This document shows positions 5,927-6,104 of a stretch of 6,104 bases of DNA, piece after piece; positions within the stretch are counted from its first letter, which is position 1, and the number at the start of each line of letters is the position of its first letter. Source of the DNA: CAYTSW01 sp964440605 (lineage in GTDB: Bacteria > Planctomycetota > Phycisphaerae > Phycisphaerales > UBA1924); contig CAYTSW010000159.1 in the NCBI GenBank assembly GCA_964440605.1, positions 1-6,104 on the forward strand, given 5' to 3'. The notes beneath the pieces were generated by a model. That model worked only from the letters and a program-made list of their open reading frames with translations, had not been told where the DNA came from and searched no databases. A program made the translations under genes and the position numbers.

Positions 5927-6104
5927 TCACATCCCATACCCGCGCGACCTGAAGTCGTTCGCGCATTCCTCCCGCGTGACGGCTCGGAAGGCCTCGCCCG
6001 CCGCTCGCGTCAGGCCGTCGATCGTCCCCGCCGCGACGCGGCGGGGACGGCTCTTGACCTTGCTCCAGAGCTTCTCGATCGGGTTCAGATCCGGCGAGTA
6101 CGGC
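5912..6104 (-). mobile_element. IS630-family insertion sequence, partial (right end only)
   Basis: The transposase end (5927-6104) identifies the element. Its terminus is inferred, not demonstrated: IS630-family ends usually lie within a few tens of bases of the transposase stop and abut a duplicated TA. TA dinucleotides occur at 5908-5911, so the outer edge is placed just to their right. The other end and its inverted repeat lie outside the window, so the terminal repeat cannot be compared here. Confidence 0.6.
5927..6104 (-). CDS. IS630-family transposase, C-terminal part (cut by the window edge)
   Basis: Only the last 58 codons and the TGA stop are in the window; the 5' part lies beyond the right edge. 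The visible part begins P-Y-S-P-D-L-N-P-I-E-K-L-W-S-K-V-K, the signature around the third catalytic acid (Glu in N-P-I-E, visible residue 10) of the DDE integrase-like domain of IS630/Tc1-mariner transposases. It continues through the usual basic stretch and ends with E-E-C-A-N-D-F-R-S-R-G-Y-G-M, matching the family's E-C-A-N-Y-F-x-x-x-G-Y ending. The C-terminus is therefore complete, not truncated. The enzyme catalyses cut-and-paste movement at TA targets. Whether the whole gene is intact or split by a frameshift, as in many IS630 elements, cannot be seen. Confidence 0.9.
   Translation of the reverse strand, partial: PYSPDLNPIEKLWSKVKSRPRRVAAGTIDGLTRAAGEAFRAVTREECANDFRSRGYGM

Noticed and set aside
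1..6104. A novel multi-gene system (defence, biosynthetic or secretion)
   Set aside because: The genes are on mixed strands with separate signals and unrelated functions. No shared operon, CRISPR repeats, toxin-antitoxin pair or phage genes were seen.

Overview
The window is GC-rich bacterial DNA, most likely from a planctomycete of the Phycisphaerae group. The main clue is the secreted protease. It ends in a two-repeat, calcium-loop (dockerin-like) tail of the form ADFNxDGxxDGADFGxFGxxFG that closes on Gly-Cys, a C-terminus I associate with many exported Phycisphaerales proteins. This assignment rests on pattern recognition, not on a search.

Layout from left to right. Positions 1-349 hold no assignable gene, but contain two compact hairpins. 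A RhlE-type DEAD-box RNA helicase runs on the + strand (350-1717), probably from a TTG start. The next gap (1718-2061) carries an orphan copy, on the - strand, of the last ~28 codons of a dockerin-like tail, with no gene body attached. A small SRPBCC/AHSA1-like protein follows on the + strand (2062-2529). It converges on a large secreted serine protease on the - strand (2659-4848), and a hairpin with a U-tract lies between them as the protease terminator. The protease has a signal peptide, a pro-region, a lysyl-endopeptidase-like (S1) catalytic domain, two fibronectin-III-like domains and a paired dockerin-like tail. After a 248-base gap, a class I SAM-dependent methyltransferase lies on the - strand (5097-5882). 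Immediately upstream of it, and running off the right edge, is the C-terminal end of an IS630-family transposase (5927-6104, - strand). The end of that element appears to lie about 30 bases before the methyltransferase start codon.

The genes do not form an obvious pathway or operon. Each looks like an independent unit: RNA remodelling, a small ligand-binding-fold protein, extracellular proteolysis and a methyltransferase. I see no CRISPR array, tRNA, rRNA, phage module or defence system, and I do not claim a new multi-gene system.

The points most worth a second look are four. The protease has lost the three residues that give the lysyl endopeptidases their lysine preference, while keeping the triad and all six conserved cysteines. 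The orphan dockerin tail forms an ~88% identical direct repeat with the protease 3' end, bracketing the SRPBCC gene. An IS630 insertion may have replaced the methyltransferase promoter. The helicase has a structured leader and a rare start codon.
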